Origin: Eriocheir sinensis
Taxonomy: Eukaryota > Arthropoda > Malacostraca > Decapoda > Varunidae
DNA length: 64,000 bases
Reading direction: 5' to 3'
NCBI RefSeq assembly: GCF_024679095.1
Contig: NC_066513.1
Coordinates: 3,030,523-3,094,522, forward strand
The notes below the pieces were generated by a model. That model had not been told where the DNA came from and did no database searches. It saw only the letters and a list, made by a program, of their open reading frames with translations. How positions within the stretch are numbered: the stretch's first letter is position 1; each line of letters begins with the position of its first letter. A program made the position numbers and the translations under genes. Of this stretch, positions 21,945-34,554 are shown one piece after another.

Positions 21945-22299
21945 CTGGGAAAGAAACAATCTATGAGTCAAACGCTTCAGGCCTCCGCACACTAAGTCTT
22001 ACACATGAAGCCACTCAGACCCCATAACCACACGGGCCCAGCCCCGCAGGCAGACCAACTTAGCCTAATAACAAATTCCACGCAGACGTTACAACACACG
22101 AACCAGGCGCTACAGCATCACCTCGGGCCCACAGCATGCACGGCCCTCCCACTCCTCGGCACACACGCCAAACTCAGCCAGAACGTTCTCCCCCAGGCGC
22201 CCAGTGACCTGACCTAATACCCCTAATTAACCTCTTTTCCAGGTTCGCATCGGGAGCTTTTTTTCTATTCGTTCTCACTTTTTCCAATTCACCCGTCCA

Positions 22300-22500
22300 T
22301 AATGCCCCCCTCATCCGGCTGCCCCCCCCCCCCCCCCCCCCATCTCACACCACCCTCATCCCTGCTGCCCTCCCCCCTCATCTCACACCACCCTCATCCC
22401 TGCTGCCCTTCCCCCCCATCTCACACCACCCTCATCCCTGCTGCCCCCCCCCCCCCATCTCCCCCCACCCTCATCCCTGCTGCCCCCCCCCCCCCCTTTA
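22300..22500. repeat. C-rich 38-44 bp tandem repeat
   Basis: CATCTCACACCACCCTCATC followed by CCTGCTGCC and a C run recurs four times. Confidence 0.75.
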
Positions 22501-23690
22501 CATCACTCATTCCTCCCCACCCGTTAATTCAACAAGTCTTCGGTTTCAACACATGTAGGAAAAAAAATACAATCCCATGACGGCCCTCGCACGCACACCC
22601 ACCCACACCCACACACCGTAGCTCGTGTCACCATCACCGCCCCTTTATTCCCGGAAGACTCGAACACAGCGTTGGTCACTCACGAGCGGGCGAGTCCCCA
22701 TTCACCGGAGACTCCCGGGATACTGACACGGAGAGGACAGGCAAAGGATTTTACTGCTTTGAATGCGTCTTTTTTATGTTTCTTTGAGGCTTTCTGTGAT
22801 GACGTGTGAAGGCTGGATTGTATACGCGTCACGCCCGGTGTTCATGCCCTGGATGTGTTGTCTCAAATCTTAAAAATGCAAACGAATGCGATTTTGAGCA
22901 GAAAAAGGCTGGCCATTGAGACAAAGCTCGCATCAGTTGTTTATTTCTCCGCCAGTAACTCTTGAACGGTGCTATAGTCTGTTCAGAGCATGAAGTCGGT
23001 TCAGGGTGGAGCTGGTATCGTCGTTTACCTCTACCCATGCTGCCAAATCAGCCTTCGTACATGCGTCTCTCTCTTATTTCCCATCCATATTTTATATATT
23101 CTGTATATAGTAAAGGAAGCTACATAGTACAATGAGTGTCAATGTTTAGGATTATAACAAGGATTTGCATAAATTCTATGACATGTGGCAGCAATTTTTT
23201 CCCATGTTGCCACGTTGTGGTGGTGGTAGTGGTGGTCGGTGTGTCCCCCTAGGTCCCTCCCCCGGGTCGAGAGGGAGAGAGAGGGAGAGAGAGAGAGATA
23301 AACAGGTGGGTTGTGGGTGGGTAGGCCGGGAGAGAGTGCTAATCTGATAATTGGCGGTCGAACTGGCAGCGCTGCACTCATGGGAATTCTGGAATCTGCC
23401 ACACCTTGAACCGACTTCATGCTCCGAACAGACTATAAATGTGACTCTGGCTCGCTCGGCCACAAAAGAACTCACCGTGTTCCATCTGCTGTGTCTAATG
23501 GCGCACATACATCAGACCCAGGACTCAAACTTTTGGAGAATAATGGATAGTAACGAAAAGAAAAATACGACTCCACACTACAGCATCCGTGTGGTGATCA
23601 AGAGTTTGTGATGCAACACGCGAGGCTTCCCTTTGCGACACTCTGCAGGGCGAAGGACGTGATGGGACGGGACCTTTGACGCACCTCAGC

Positions 23691-24490
23691 CATGACGCCG
23701 CCCGTCATGGTGACCGTTTCACCAGGCCATGACGCTGCCCGTCATGGTGACCGTTTCACCAGGCCATGACGCTGCCCGTCATGGTGACCGCTGCGCCAGG
23801 CCATGACGCTGCCCGTCATGGTGACCGTTTCACCAGGCCATGACGCTGCCCGTCATGGTGACCGTTTCACCAGGCCATGACGCTGCCCGTCATGGTGACC
23901 GTTTCACCAGGCCATGACGCTGCCCGTCATGGTGACCGTTTCACCAGGCCATGACGCTGCCCGTCATGGTGACCGTTTCACCAGGCCATGACGCTGCCCG
24001 TCATGGTGACCGCTGCGCCAGGCCATGACGCTGGCCGTCATGGTGACCGCTGCGCCAGGCCATGACGCTGCCCATCATGGTGACCGCTGCGCCAGGCCAT
24101 GACGCTGCCCGTCATGGTGACCGCTGCGCCAGGCCATGACGCTGCCCGTCATGGTGACCGCTGCGCCAGGCCATGACGCTGCCCGTCATGGTGACCGCTG
24201 CGCCAGGCCATGACGCTGCCCGTCATGGTGACCGCTGCGCCAGGCCATGACGCTGCCCGTCATGGTGACCGCTGCACCAGGCCATGACGCTGCCCGTCAT
24301 GGTGACCGCTGCACCAGGCCATGACGCTGCCCGTCATGGTGACCGCTGCGCCAGGCCATGACGCTGCCCGTCATGGTGACCGCTGCGCCAGGCCATAACG
24401 CTGCCCGTCATGGTGACCGCTGCGCCAGGCCATGACGCTGCCCGTCATGGTGACCGCTGCGCCAGGCCATGACGCTGCCCGTCTTGGTGC
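23691..24490. repeat. 37-bp minisatellite, about 21 units, hairpin-forming
   Basis: The unit is CCATGACGCTGCCCGTCATG, GTGACCGCTGCGCCAGG. CCATGAC and GTCATGG are separated by seven bases, so each unit can form a 7-bp stem on either strand. Two variants alternate in blocks: CGTTTCACCAGG in the first part (to about 23990) and CGCTGCGCCAGG afterwards. Confidence 0.92.
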
Positions 24491-25019
24491 TGCCGAGCCC
24501 CAACACTGCTCGGCACAAGGCGTCACCACTGGGCTTTAGGCTTCCTGTACCTGTGCTCACCTGACAGATTCCGATATTTTCTCGCCATTCCCTCTATTCC
24601 AAGCAATCTCATCAGTACTTTCAGAAACACGTTTTCTCAGGTAGCGTGACTTCACTGCCCCGTCCTCTTTTCTCCACCTCATTCCCTCTTATAGAGGGGT
24701 TGCACTGACGTCACACCGCTTCGCTTTTGTTTTAGGAAAAACAACTGTCAGCCATTTTGGGAGGCAAGAGCGATCAGCTGAGCCCCTGCCCCCTGATGAT
24801 GGCTGGCCCGTGCCTCCCGTCTTCATGACACAATCTAAGTGAATATGCAAAAAATCTGGACAGTGAGGCTAGGCTTCGTTATATAACTATCCATGAGGCT
24901 GCCAAATGATGATGGACATACAGTATCTACATTCATTATCAAACTTCAAGATATATTTTATGATAAGAACAATGAATATATGACTAATTTAACCCCGGGC
25001 ATCCCCGGGCGGTGTTTAG

Positions 25020-25095
25020 TAAGAGCATAAGAACGTAAGGGGTTCGCAAAAAGCCCACTGACCTATACTTGGCAGCCCCTGTCTACCTACCGCGA
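25020..25095 (-). mobile_element. CR1-like LINE 3' tail remnant
   Basis: AGAGCATAAGAACGTAAGG is followed by AGCCCACTGACCTATAC and GGCAGCCCCTGT. This is the reverse complement of the 3' UTR arrangement seen at 42990-43050 (GAGCTGCCTCGTACAGGCCT ... TTCTTATGTTC). Only the last 75 bp or so survive. Confidence 0.5.
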
Positions 25096-25116
25096 GTGGC
25101 AGTGTAGCACCTATCA

Positions 25117-26566
25117 GTAACAGTAATAGATGGCCCACTAACACCCACACCCACACAGTAATAGATGGACACTAACACCCACACCCACACAGTAATAGAT
25201 GGCCACTAACACCCACACCCACACAGTAATAGATGGACACTAACACCCACACCCACACAGTAATAGATGGACACTAACACCCACAGTCACACAGTAATAG
25301 ATGGGCCACTAACACCCACACCCACACAGTAATAGATGGACACTAACACCCACACCCACACAGTAATAGATGGCCCACTAACACCCACACCCACACAGTA
25401 ATAGATGGCCCACTAACACCCACACCCACACAGTAATAGATGGCCCACTAACACCCACACCCACACAGTAATAGATGGCCCACTAACATCCACACCCACA
25501 CAGCAATAGATGGGCCACTAACACCCACACCCACACAGTAATAGATGGACACTAACACCCACACCCACACAGTAATAGATGGACACTAACACCCACACCC
25601 ACACAGTAATAGATGGACACTAACACCCACACCCACACAGTAATAGATGGACACTAACACCCACACCCACACAGTAATAGATGGACACTAACACCCACAC
25701 CCACACAGTAATAGATGGACACTAACACCCACACCCACACAGTAATAGATGGGCCACTAACACCCACACCCACACAGTAATAGATGGACACTAACACCCA
25801 CACCCACACAGTAATAGATGGACACTAACACCCACACCCACACAGTAATAGATGGACACTAACACCCACACCCACACAGTAATAGATGGACACTAACACC
25901 CACACCCACACAGTAATAGATGGACACTAACACCCACACCCACACAGTAATAGATGGACACTAACACCCACACCCACACAGTAATAGATGGACACTAACA
26001 CACCCACACCCACACAGTAATAGATGGACACTAACACCCACACCCACACAGTAATAGATGGACACTAACACACCCACCCACACAGTAATAGATGGACACT
26101 AACACCCACACCCACACAGTAATAGATGGACACTAACACCCACACCCACACAGTAATAGATGGACACTAACACACCCACCCACACAGTAATAGATGGACA
26201 CTAACACACCCACACCCACACAGTAATAGATGGACACAAACACCCACACCCACACAGTAATAGATGGACACTAACACCCACACCCACACAGTAATAGATG
26301 GACACTAACACCCACACCCACACAGTAATAGATGGACACTAACACACCCACCCACACAGTAATAGATGGACACTAACACCCACACCCACACAGTAATAGA
26401 TGGGCCACTAACACACCCACCCACACAGTAACAGATGGACACTAACACCCACACCCACACAGTAACAGATGGGCCACTAACACACCCATCCACAGAGTAA
26501 CAGATGGACACTAACACACACACCAACACAGTAATAGATGGGCCACTAACACAAACACCATCACAG
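25117..26566. repeat. 34-bp minisatellite, about 43 units
   Basis: The unit is AGTAATAGATGGACACTAAC, ACCCACACCCACAC, with GGACAC/GGCCCAC/GGGCCAC variants and one- or two-unit changes in CAC length. It lies wholly inside the inverted-repeat element 24692-26696. Minus-strand frames are repeat translations (V-S-I-C-Y). Confidence 0.92.
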
Positions 26567-26813
26567 TAACATGGCGGGGAAAAGCTGAGGAGCTCTCTTG
26601 CGGTAAATGTCTGTCTCCCAAAATGGCGGGCCTTTGCGGGGCAGCTGAGAAGTGATCAGCTGATCGCTGCTGATGACGTCACGTGCAACCCCTCTAGAGG
26701 CTAAAGTGTTCATTTTAGCGGGACTCATCATAACTGTGGGCTGCTGTGCCACACTAAGGACCTCTGCGTCACCTGACAGTCTTGGGTACAATGTGTGCCT
26801 TCCCTGTCCAGCA

Positions 26814-26972
26814 TCATTTACCTCTGTTGGAGGAGTCCCGGCACGGAGACTCCTGCGGCCCAGATCTATGGTGAGGGAGAAGAACGGCAGCCGCATCAAC
26901 CCACACGGCCAGCCGGACACTCCATTCTTGAGGAGCCACGAGTCGCGGAAGACGGACGGACACCTCAGCAAG
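26814..26972 (+). CDS. Weak candidate exon on the opposite strand
   Basis: After a CCTTCCCTGTCCAG acceptor on the plus strand, a frame with GC-rich third positions reads through SMVREKNGSRINPHGQPDTP and FLRSHESRKTDGHLSKT up to a GTGGGT donor (phase 1 in, phase 0 out). A second plus frame is also open through the same bases, which weakens the case. It lies just outside the inverted-repeat element 24692-26696. Function is unrecognised. Confidence 0.2.
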
Positions 26973-27208
26973 ACAGTGGGTTAGTCTGTTACTTCAACTT
27001 TGTGAGCGGGTGTGGCTGCAGTACCGTTCCCGCTGCCCCGGCCACACCAGGGCAGGAGAGTTGATCCACGTCCGAAAAGCCTTGATCCACGTGTCCTGAG
27101 CCTGCCTCACACCTCAGACACTCCGTTTTAGATTCACTTAACGATTTAATGCATCATTTTCTTTTACCTCAAAATAATTAACAGCCATACATCTTTGGGA
27201 GGACTTCT

Positions 27209-27460
27209 GTGTTCGAAGATGTTTCCCTGTTCATCCCAGGAATCTCTTACCACCCTGTGCCTGGGTTCAGAGCTCCCAACCTCCGGCCGCTGCTTCAGGT
27301 CGGGGAGCAAACGGGGCAGAGAATGGTGGCTCCTCCCGCTGGGGGCAGACGGGACACTCTCCTTGAAGCCCGCTCACTGAGGGCACTTTTTAACAGAACA
27401 AATGAAGCCGTAGAGGAGATACTTCAAAATGACCCGAGCACCCTCTTGACACATTGGTAA
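27209..27460 (+). CDS. Weak candidate terminal coding segment, unrecognised
   Basis: Plus-strand open frame of 83 codons from ATG, ending LFNRTNEAVEEILQNDPSTL then LTHW and TAA. It is not low-complexity, unlike most frames in this intron. An antisense frame over the first half (containing SSEPRHRVVRDSWDEQGNIF) is equally plausible. Neither resembles a family I know. It lies about 240 bp after the other weak plus-strand candidate. Confidence 0.15.
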   Translation: MFEDVSLFIPGISYHPVPGFRAPNLRPLLQVGEQTGQRMVAPPAGGRRDTLLEARSLRALFNRTNEAVEEILQNDPSTLLTHW

Positions 27461-27599
27461 AATGAGACAAAAGGACACGCCGAGGAGTCTGAGGGAGCCA
27501 AGGGAGCAGCGGTGGCCTTCGTAGACGAGCGTTGCCTTTCCATTTCCTGCCGTGGCGGGGAGCAGATCACCTCCGTCCCTCAAGATACACTCGTCTAGT

Positions 27600-27837
27600 T
27601 AAGGTAAAGCCCCTGGTAACTTGGTAAGGCCGAGGCTCAACGGGGGGAGGGGGCAGAAGAGAGGGCCGGCGCAGGCGTGTGGGACCGTGGCAGTGTGTCT
27701 CGTGTGTTCCATGTGGGTGGTGGCGGTGCAGGGAGGGCCAAGATGGTGGCGTGGGTGTGGCTGTGGCGCGGGAGGGACAGGGATGTGGGCGTTGCGATGG
27801 GGTGCTGTGGGTGTGCGGGTGTGTGTGTGGCAGTGGT

Positions 27838-27876
<39 letters not shown>

Positions 27877-28040
27877 GAGGGGATGGGGAGGTGTGTATGG
27901 GAGGTGTGTGTATGGGAGGGGTGTGGGTGTGGGTGTGTCGTGGGTGTGGGTGTGTCGTGGGTGTGGGTGTGGCGTGGGTGTTTTGCGGCCACAACACAGC
28001 CCTCTGGTGAGCCTCGTAAAGGGAGTGTGATATTCAGAAG
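27600..28040. repeat. GT/GGGTGT-rich tract
   Basis: GT-dominated low complexity with a pure (GT)n core at 27840-27871. Apparent frames are artefacts. Confidence 0.7.
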
Positions 28041-28059
28041 GGAGTGATAAGGGAAAGTA

Positions 28060-28600
28060 ATAGGCTTCCTTTCCCTTCCCTTCCCTCCCCTGTCCACCCC
28101 ACCCACCACCACAACGGACCCCTTCCCTTCCCCACACAAAAGAGCCTTTCCCTTCACCACACAGAGCCTTTCCCTTCCCACTCCTTTCCCACGCAACGGA
28201 GCCCTTCCCATCCCTTCCTTTCCCCACACAACGGAGCCCTTCCCTTCCCTATACAACGGACACCATCCTTTCCCTTCCCATCCCTTCCTTTTCCCACAGA
28301 GCCTTTCCCTTCCCCACACAACAGAGTCCATCCCATCCTTCCCCACACAACAGAGCCCATCCCATCTCTTCCTTTTCCCACACAGAGCCTTTCCCTTCCC
28401 CACACAAAAGCCTCTCCCTTCCCCACACAAGAGCCTTTCCCTTCCCCACACAAGAGCCTTTCCCTTCCCCACACAAGAGCCTTTCCCTTCCCCACACAAG
28501 AGCCTTTCCCTTCCCCACACAAGAGCCTTTCCCTTCCCCACACAAGAGCCTTTCCCTTCCCCACACAAGAGTCCTTCCCTTCCCTTCCCACATGCATCTC
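28060..28600. repeat. 24-bp pyrimidine-rich tandem repeat
   Basis: CACACAAGAGCCTTTCCCTT, CCCC repeats almost exactly eight times at 28390-28580, with degenerate and longer forms before. The unit length is a multiple of three, so frames stay open without being genes. Confidence 0.85.
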
Positions 28601-29369
28601 TCCCTTTCGCTCACCACACGGCTCATTCCCCTCACTGTCTGCCTCTCCACACGATTCCTTTCATATCCTCCTCTTCTCGTCCGCTACCTCACCTCCACCC
28701 GTGTTCTCCCTTTCCAGCATTTCCCCTTTCTTCCTCACCTCTCCCTTTCCTCCTTCCACCCATGTAGTCTCTCCACCTATGGCATATCTCCCTTCTATCC
28801 CACCCTGCTATCAATCCTCCATCTCCTCCACCTATTCCAGACGCCACAAATACGTTTTATCCACAACGCAAACCTATCTCCTCCCTCCCCATCTCCTATC
28901 GTCCTCCTATTCCACTCTGCCACTATTCTTCCACTTCGTTTTCCTATTCCAAACGCCACACTCCCTCGCCCCCCACCCCTCTTCTGCCCCTCAAACCCAT
29001 CTACTCTCTCATCCTCTTCTACAGACTATTCCTTCATTTGTCTCCCTCAACCAGCTCTGCCCTACATCTCCTCCCTCCCTCCCTCCCGCGCCCCTCCATT
29101 CATAACCAGGTGATGATGCCTTCGAGTAAGAGATGGAGGGGAAAGGAGGGAAAGGGGGGAGGGGGGAGATGTGTGGAGGGTTGCATATGGTGAGGCAGCA
29201 TAAATGGCAAGTTGACAGAATGGAGGCTGGTGCTGGAGGGGGTGGGGAGGGGAGGGGGCTGGGGTGCGTGCTGGGGTGTGGGGAGGGGTGGAAGGTCCCA
29301 TGGGGTGCAGCAGCGGCCGAGCCAATGTCAACCTCACGACGATTGCCAGCATTGCACGAACCCCCCCAC

Positions 29370-29770
29370 ACACCCCTCCCCACCCCACCCCACACGTAAC
29401 CTCACCCCATCCACAAAACCAATCACCCCTAACCTAAGCTCCCCATTGCACCCCACCCCAACCCTATCAGCACCTCACCCCACCCACCAAACCCAACACC
29501 CCTAGCTTAAGCTCCCCACTTCATCCCACCCCAACCCTATCAGCACTCCACCCCACACGTAACCTCACCCCACCCACCCTGACCACCACTAACTAAACCT
29601 GCTCCCACCCACAAAACCCAGCACCCCTAACCTAGGCTCCCCATTTCACCCCACCCCAACCCTATCAGAACTTCACCCCACACGTAACCTCACCCCACCC
29701 ATCCCGACCAGCACTCTAGATAAACCTCTCCCACCCCACACAACCCTATCACCGTTAACCTAAGCTCCCC
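29370..29770. repeat. C-rich tandem repeat, about 120 bp x 3-4
   Basis: CACCCCTAACCTAAGCTCCC, CACCCCACCCCAACCCTATC and CACACGTAACCTCACCCCAC recur with rearranged order. Confidence 0.6.
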
Positions 29771-30320
29771 GTTCGCCTCACCCCTCTCCTCCTTCTCCCT
29801 ATACCTCAATCAGCACCTTACACCACCCCGCCTAAGCCATCCATTCACACCCATACCTCCCCCTCCTCCCCCCGCAAGCTATCACCGCCCACATCCCTCT
29901 CTCTCAACTCTATCGTATCTCCTTTTCCGATGTCTCTGTTTCCTTTCTTTCTTCTCCTTCTCCTCCTTTCTCTTCCCTTCAGTTTCCTCACAAGTCTTTT
30001 CTCTTCACCTCTCGTGCGCTTTCTCCCCTACCCCCTCTTCTTCCCCTCCCTCTCCTCCTCCTCCCCCCTATCGTCCACCAGCCACCCTCCCCTCCCAACC
30101 TCACCATAAGAGAGGGCAAATATCTAAGAGGGTAAGAGGGGAGGGAAAGGGACACCAACAGCAGCTTCCCCACCCCCCCTTACCCTGTTTCCCCTTCCCT
30201 CCGCTCCCCCAATGACTCACGCACCATCACCCCAACCTCACCCCCAACCCTCTCCCCCTCCCTCGGTCAGGCGATAAGTATAGACTGATGCACGTTGGGT
30301 AAATATAATGATCTGGGAGG

Positions 30321-30470
<150 letters not shown>

Positions 30471-30724
30471 CATATCCAGTCATTGCTTCTGCTATTAATA
30501 CCCAACACATAACACCTACTACTACGCGGTTTCTGCTGTAATGACAAAACTATTCTTGGGGCTCGTGCGGGGCGGCGGGTTAAGGTGACACGAGCGAGGG
30601 GAGGAGGCGGCGGCGGAGGATGAGGAGGAGGACAGATACCTTCCTAATAGCCCTCCATTGTGCAATAAAAGATCCCCAATGGCGCTGATACAGGTCCTTC
30701 AGTGTGCCTGGGAGGGAGTGCAAC

Positions 30725-31690
30725 GCAGTCAAGTGAAGGTCTGCCCTCAGCCCTGTTACTACCAAGCTTGCAATATATGTTAAGCTTGTTCTGTCTATGC
30801 CTATGTCTAAGCTTGCCCTCAGCCCTGTTACTACCAAGCTTGCAATATATGTTAAGCTTGTTCTATCTATGCCTATTTCTAAGCTTGCTCTCAGCCCTGT
30901 TACTACCAAGCTTGCAATATATGTTTTCCTTAAGCTTGTTCTGTCTATGCCTATTTCTAAGCTTGACCTGTCTATGTCTTACTACCAAGCTTGCCATACA
31001 TATTTCCGTTAAGCTTGTTCTATCTATGCCTATTTCTAAGCTTGACCTGCCTATGTCTTACTACCAAGCTTGCCATACATATTTCCATTAAGCTTGTTCT
31101 ATCTATGCCTATTTCTAAGCTTGACCTGCCTATGTCTATTTCTACTAAGCTTGTCCTACCTATGTCTACTACTAACCTTGCCTTGCCTGTTATTCTGTTT
31201 AGCTTGCCCTGCCTATGTCAAGTTCTATTAAGCTTGCCCTACATATGTAAAGTTCTGTTAAGCTTGCCCTACTTATGTGTTTCTATCAAGCTTGCCCTTT
31301 CTGTTATTCCATTAAGCTTACTACTCTGCCTACGTCTTTCTATTAAGCTTATCCTGCCTCTGTCTATTTATATTAAGCTTGCCCTGTCCTAAGCCCTATT
31401 TCTGTTGAGTTTGTCCTGTTTGTGAATATCTATTAAGCTTGTACTGTCCTAAGCCCTATTTCTTCGAGCTTGTCCTGTTTGTGTATATCGATTAAGCTTG
31501 CCCTGCCTATGTGTACTTCTACTAAGCTTGCCCTCTGTGTATTTCTATTAAGCTTGCCCTGCCTATGTGTACTTTTACTAAGGTTGCCCTCTGTGTATTT
31601 CTATTAAGCTTGCCCTGCCTATGTCTTTCAATTAAGCTTGTCCTACCTGTCTGTTTCCACAAAGCTTGTCTATTTCTGTTAAGCTTGTCC
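30725..31690. repeat. AAGCTTG array, about 30-bp spacing
   Basis: About 35 AAGCTTG motifs are spaced by TCCTGCCTATGTCTATTTCTA-like sequence. In the first 380 bp units are grouped into a roughly 70-90 bp higher-order repeat (CTCAGCCCTGTTACTACC start). Later units are single and more diverged, suggesting growth from one end. Confidence 0.85.
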
Positions 31691-31884
31691 TGAGGTGCCG
31701 TGGCGAAGGAAAGGCGCTAAGGAGAAAGGAGGGAGAGAAGGATGATGATAAGGAGGAGGAGGAGGAGGAGGAGGAGGAGGAGGAGGTTGTTTTCGTGGTG
31801 ATGTAGCGACGACGAAGAAGGAAAAAAAAAATGGATGGACTGAATGGGCAATGGAAGGAAGGAGAAAACAATAAAATGCAAAGG

Positions 31885-31890
<6 letters not shown>

Positions 31891-31972
<82 letters not shown>
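31891..31972. repeat. (CT)n microsatellite
   Basis: About 40 CT units followed by a CA run; preceded by a GGA run at 31755-31785. Confidence 0.95.
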
Positions 31973-31976
<4 letters not shown>

Positions 31977-32184
31977 TCACACACACACACGCACTATCTA
32001 TAATTATACCACGTGCCCTGCGTCAAAATGCGGCGAAATAACTAACTAAACAGAGTAAAAATAAATAAGAGAAACAAAACCAAACTAAACTGATGGGACG
32101 ATGGAGTTACGAGGCAAGGAAGACGCTGCAGAAATAGGTGACGGACGTGACGGAGATAGCGGAGGAGACGAAAGCCGAAGAACG

Positions 32185-32825
32185 TTAGAGCGAAGATAAC
32201 AGGGAAGGAAAAGGAGAAGAAAAAAAAAGGAAGGTAAGGAAACATGCAAAGGGTATGGTTAAAGGTGTGACACGTAGACATAGTGAACGTGTCCTATACT
32301 TGTTGTTGTTGTTAAAAATATAGATAGGTAGATAGTTAGTAACGAAGACAAACGGCGAAGATAATAGGGAAGAAAAAGGAGAAGAAAAAAAAATGAAGGT
32401 AAGGAAACGTAGTATGCAAAGGGTATGGTTAAAGGTGTGACGCGTAGACATAGTGAACGTGTCCTATACTTGTTGTTGTTGTTAAAAATATAGCTAGGTA
32501 GATAGATAGATAGTGACGGAGACAAACGGCGAAGATAATAGGGAAGAAAAAGGAGAAAAAGGGAAGGTAAGGAAACGTAATATGCAAAGGGTTTGGTTAA
32601 AGGTGTGACGCGTAGACATAGTGAACGTGTCCTATACTTGTTGTTGTTGTCGAAATATAGATAGGTAGATAGATAGTGACGGAGACAAAAGGCGAAGATA
32701 ATAGGGAAGAAAAAGGGGAAAAAGGGAAGGTAAGGAAACATATGCAAAGGGTATGGTTAGAGGTGTGACGCGTAGACATAGTGAACGTGTCCTATGCTTG
32801 TTGTAGATGTTTTTGATAGATAAAT
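32185..32825. repeat. Tandem repeat of about 165 bp, four units
   Basis: Units contain GGAAGGTAAGGAAACATGCA, GGTGTGACGCGTAGACATAG, TGAACGTGTCCTATACTTGT and an ATAGATAGGTAGATAG tract. Minus open frames across them are repeat translations. Confidence 0.85.
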
Positions 32826-32938
32826 ACATAGATATAGATAGATAGTGTTTAATTCGGGTTCAGAGATGACCCGATTGTGTTAGGTTCGTGGAAGGAAGGA
32901 AGGAAGGAAGTCTAAGTTTGCGGTGTCCATGTAAGGTG

Positions 32939-32983
<45 letters not shown>

Positions 32984-33109
32984 AGGGGGGCAGGGAGGCG
33001 GATGGAACACACTGACGCGGAATGGCAGGGCAAGAAACGCCATTCCTATAAAGGGATTTGTGATTCATAAGTGGAGCTCGACGGGACATGAAAAAATGAC
33101 AGGCTTTAC

Positions 33110-33148
<39 letters not shown>

Positions 33149-33305
33149 CACCATTCACCTGATCATTTTCTCTCCTTCACCTCACAGTCATCAGCCGCTC
33201 ACCGTCCGCCGCCTCGTTACTCTCCCAAGTACCTGTTATCTCTCTTGTCAAGTTTTCTGCTCTCCTGTACAGCACGCCTCCTCTCGTGCGACCTTCGGCG
33301 CGTAC

Positions 33306-33510
33306 TCTGAGACGCTTTCGGCTCTCAACAACTACTTCCAAAGGCCACAAAGGAGATAAGTCGGGTTATCATGAGTGTTTTTCACGTTCATGGTGCAGAA
33401 GCCTTGTCAAGCGATCACTAGGCTCATGAAACAATCCCTGGAAATACTAACACTACCTCAACGAAAGCCGTATCAAATGTGGATGTGTACGATCCGAAAT
33501 GTTTGAGATG
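33306..33510 (+). repeat. Dispersed repeat copy (AGACGCTTTCGGCTC family)
   Basis: Begins GAGACGCTTTCGGCTCTCAA, then CCAAAGGCCACAAAGGAGAT, ATGAGTGTTTTTCACGTTCA, CTTGTCAAGCGATCACTAGG and AAATACTAACACTACC. The same order of blocks is found in every complete copy of this family. Confidence 0.65.
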
Positions 33511-34554
33511 TGCCCTGCTGTATGAGGCTCAACGTTGCCAGATTGTCGTACTATGCCTCTTATGTTTGCCGATTTCCGATCCAAAAACTGTTCATTTATA
33601 TTTATCGTTAAAATAGTTAATTCTTGATGTTTCTTGGCAATAGTTAGGCGTCAGAAACCAGTAAATACTATGCTTCGAGTACGATAATCTGGCAATGTTG
33701 ATAAGGCTTACTCACTCTCGAGCTATCTTCATTCCTTTATACCTTTCACTGGCAAGCTCGCGGGGACAGCCTTTTTATTCTGTCCTTACAACATTCCCAC
33801 GCCTAGAGCCCGCGCCGAGGAAGCACCACGACGCCCAAGGAACTGAAATAGCTTGGGATGTATTTCGGGACTTCCTCGTCACTGTCTTCTTTGCAGGAAC
33901 ACGTGTGAGGTGTTGCTTTATGGCCTGCTCTATCCCTCGGTCGGGCTTCTTTCACACACACACACACACACCGCGCTCCACCAGCAAACGTTACTCTGGC
34001 CAGTCACCTCAATCGGGTGAATAACCATAAACATGTAACGGGCACAGTTATTTCCCAGCCACGTGAATCAGGTGGTGGTGGTGGTGGTGGTGGTGACGGC
34101 CGCACTCCTCGACTTTTTTTACCTCCTCGCCTCCAGCCTCGGCGCCGGCCTCTCCTTGACCAAGTTTGCATGACATCGCGCTGCAGGGGACCCTTCAACG
34201 CCGCCCCCTCCTTCGCCCAAACAAGACAGCTGGAGCCATTACTGCCGGCCCGTGCTATCGGCAGGCTGTCGCGGCGCGTCACGTGGCAGCAGACACCTGG
34301 CCGCCCCCGCCCCGGCCTGTCGCCACCTGCCGCCCTCCGTCAGGTGCGGCGCAGGTATCCTGGGGCCGTGGAGGCACGTCCCACGCCCGATCAATACTGT
34401 CCTCTGTCACGCACTCAAGACAGCTTTCCTCCTTGCCTGGAAAGTGTGACACGAGGTGCGTCACAACACTTTTACCTCGAGACTAAAACTCCATTTTTCT
34501 TCTTTATATTTATCACACACGCAGAATCATATATGCACACATACACACACACAA

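Larger units (their letters stand above)
24692..26696. mobile_element. 2-kb inverted-repeat element enclosing a satellite
   Basis: The left end TAGAGGGGTTGCACTGACGTCA and the right end (inverted) TAGAGGGGTTGCACGTGACGTC differ by one inserted base. Both are followed inward by related sequence including CCATTTTGGGAG and GATCAGCTGA. The termini carry a TGACGTCA palindrome, a consensus CREB/ATF site. No clear target duplication was found. Inside are a LINE tail remnant (25020-25095) and the 34-bp satellite, and no transposase. Confidence 0.6.

Noticed and set aside
25117..26566. CRISPR-like array of regular repeats
   Set aside because: Units are head-to-tail with no unique spacers, in a eukaryotic intron; it is a minisatellite.
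27567..29113. Long frames on both strands
   Set aside because: They follow GT-rich and CCTTTCCC 24-bp repeats; unit lengths divisible by three keep the frames open.
30648..30715. Possible minus-strand exon reading TLKDLYQRHWGSFIAQWRAI
   Set aside because: It has an AG and a weak GTATCT, but its phases (1 in, 0 out) cannot fit between the phase-2 exons of RhoGEF, and no other partner was found.
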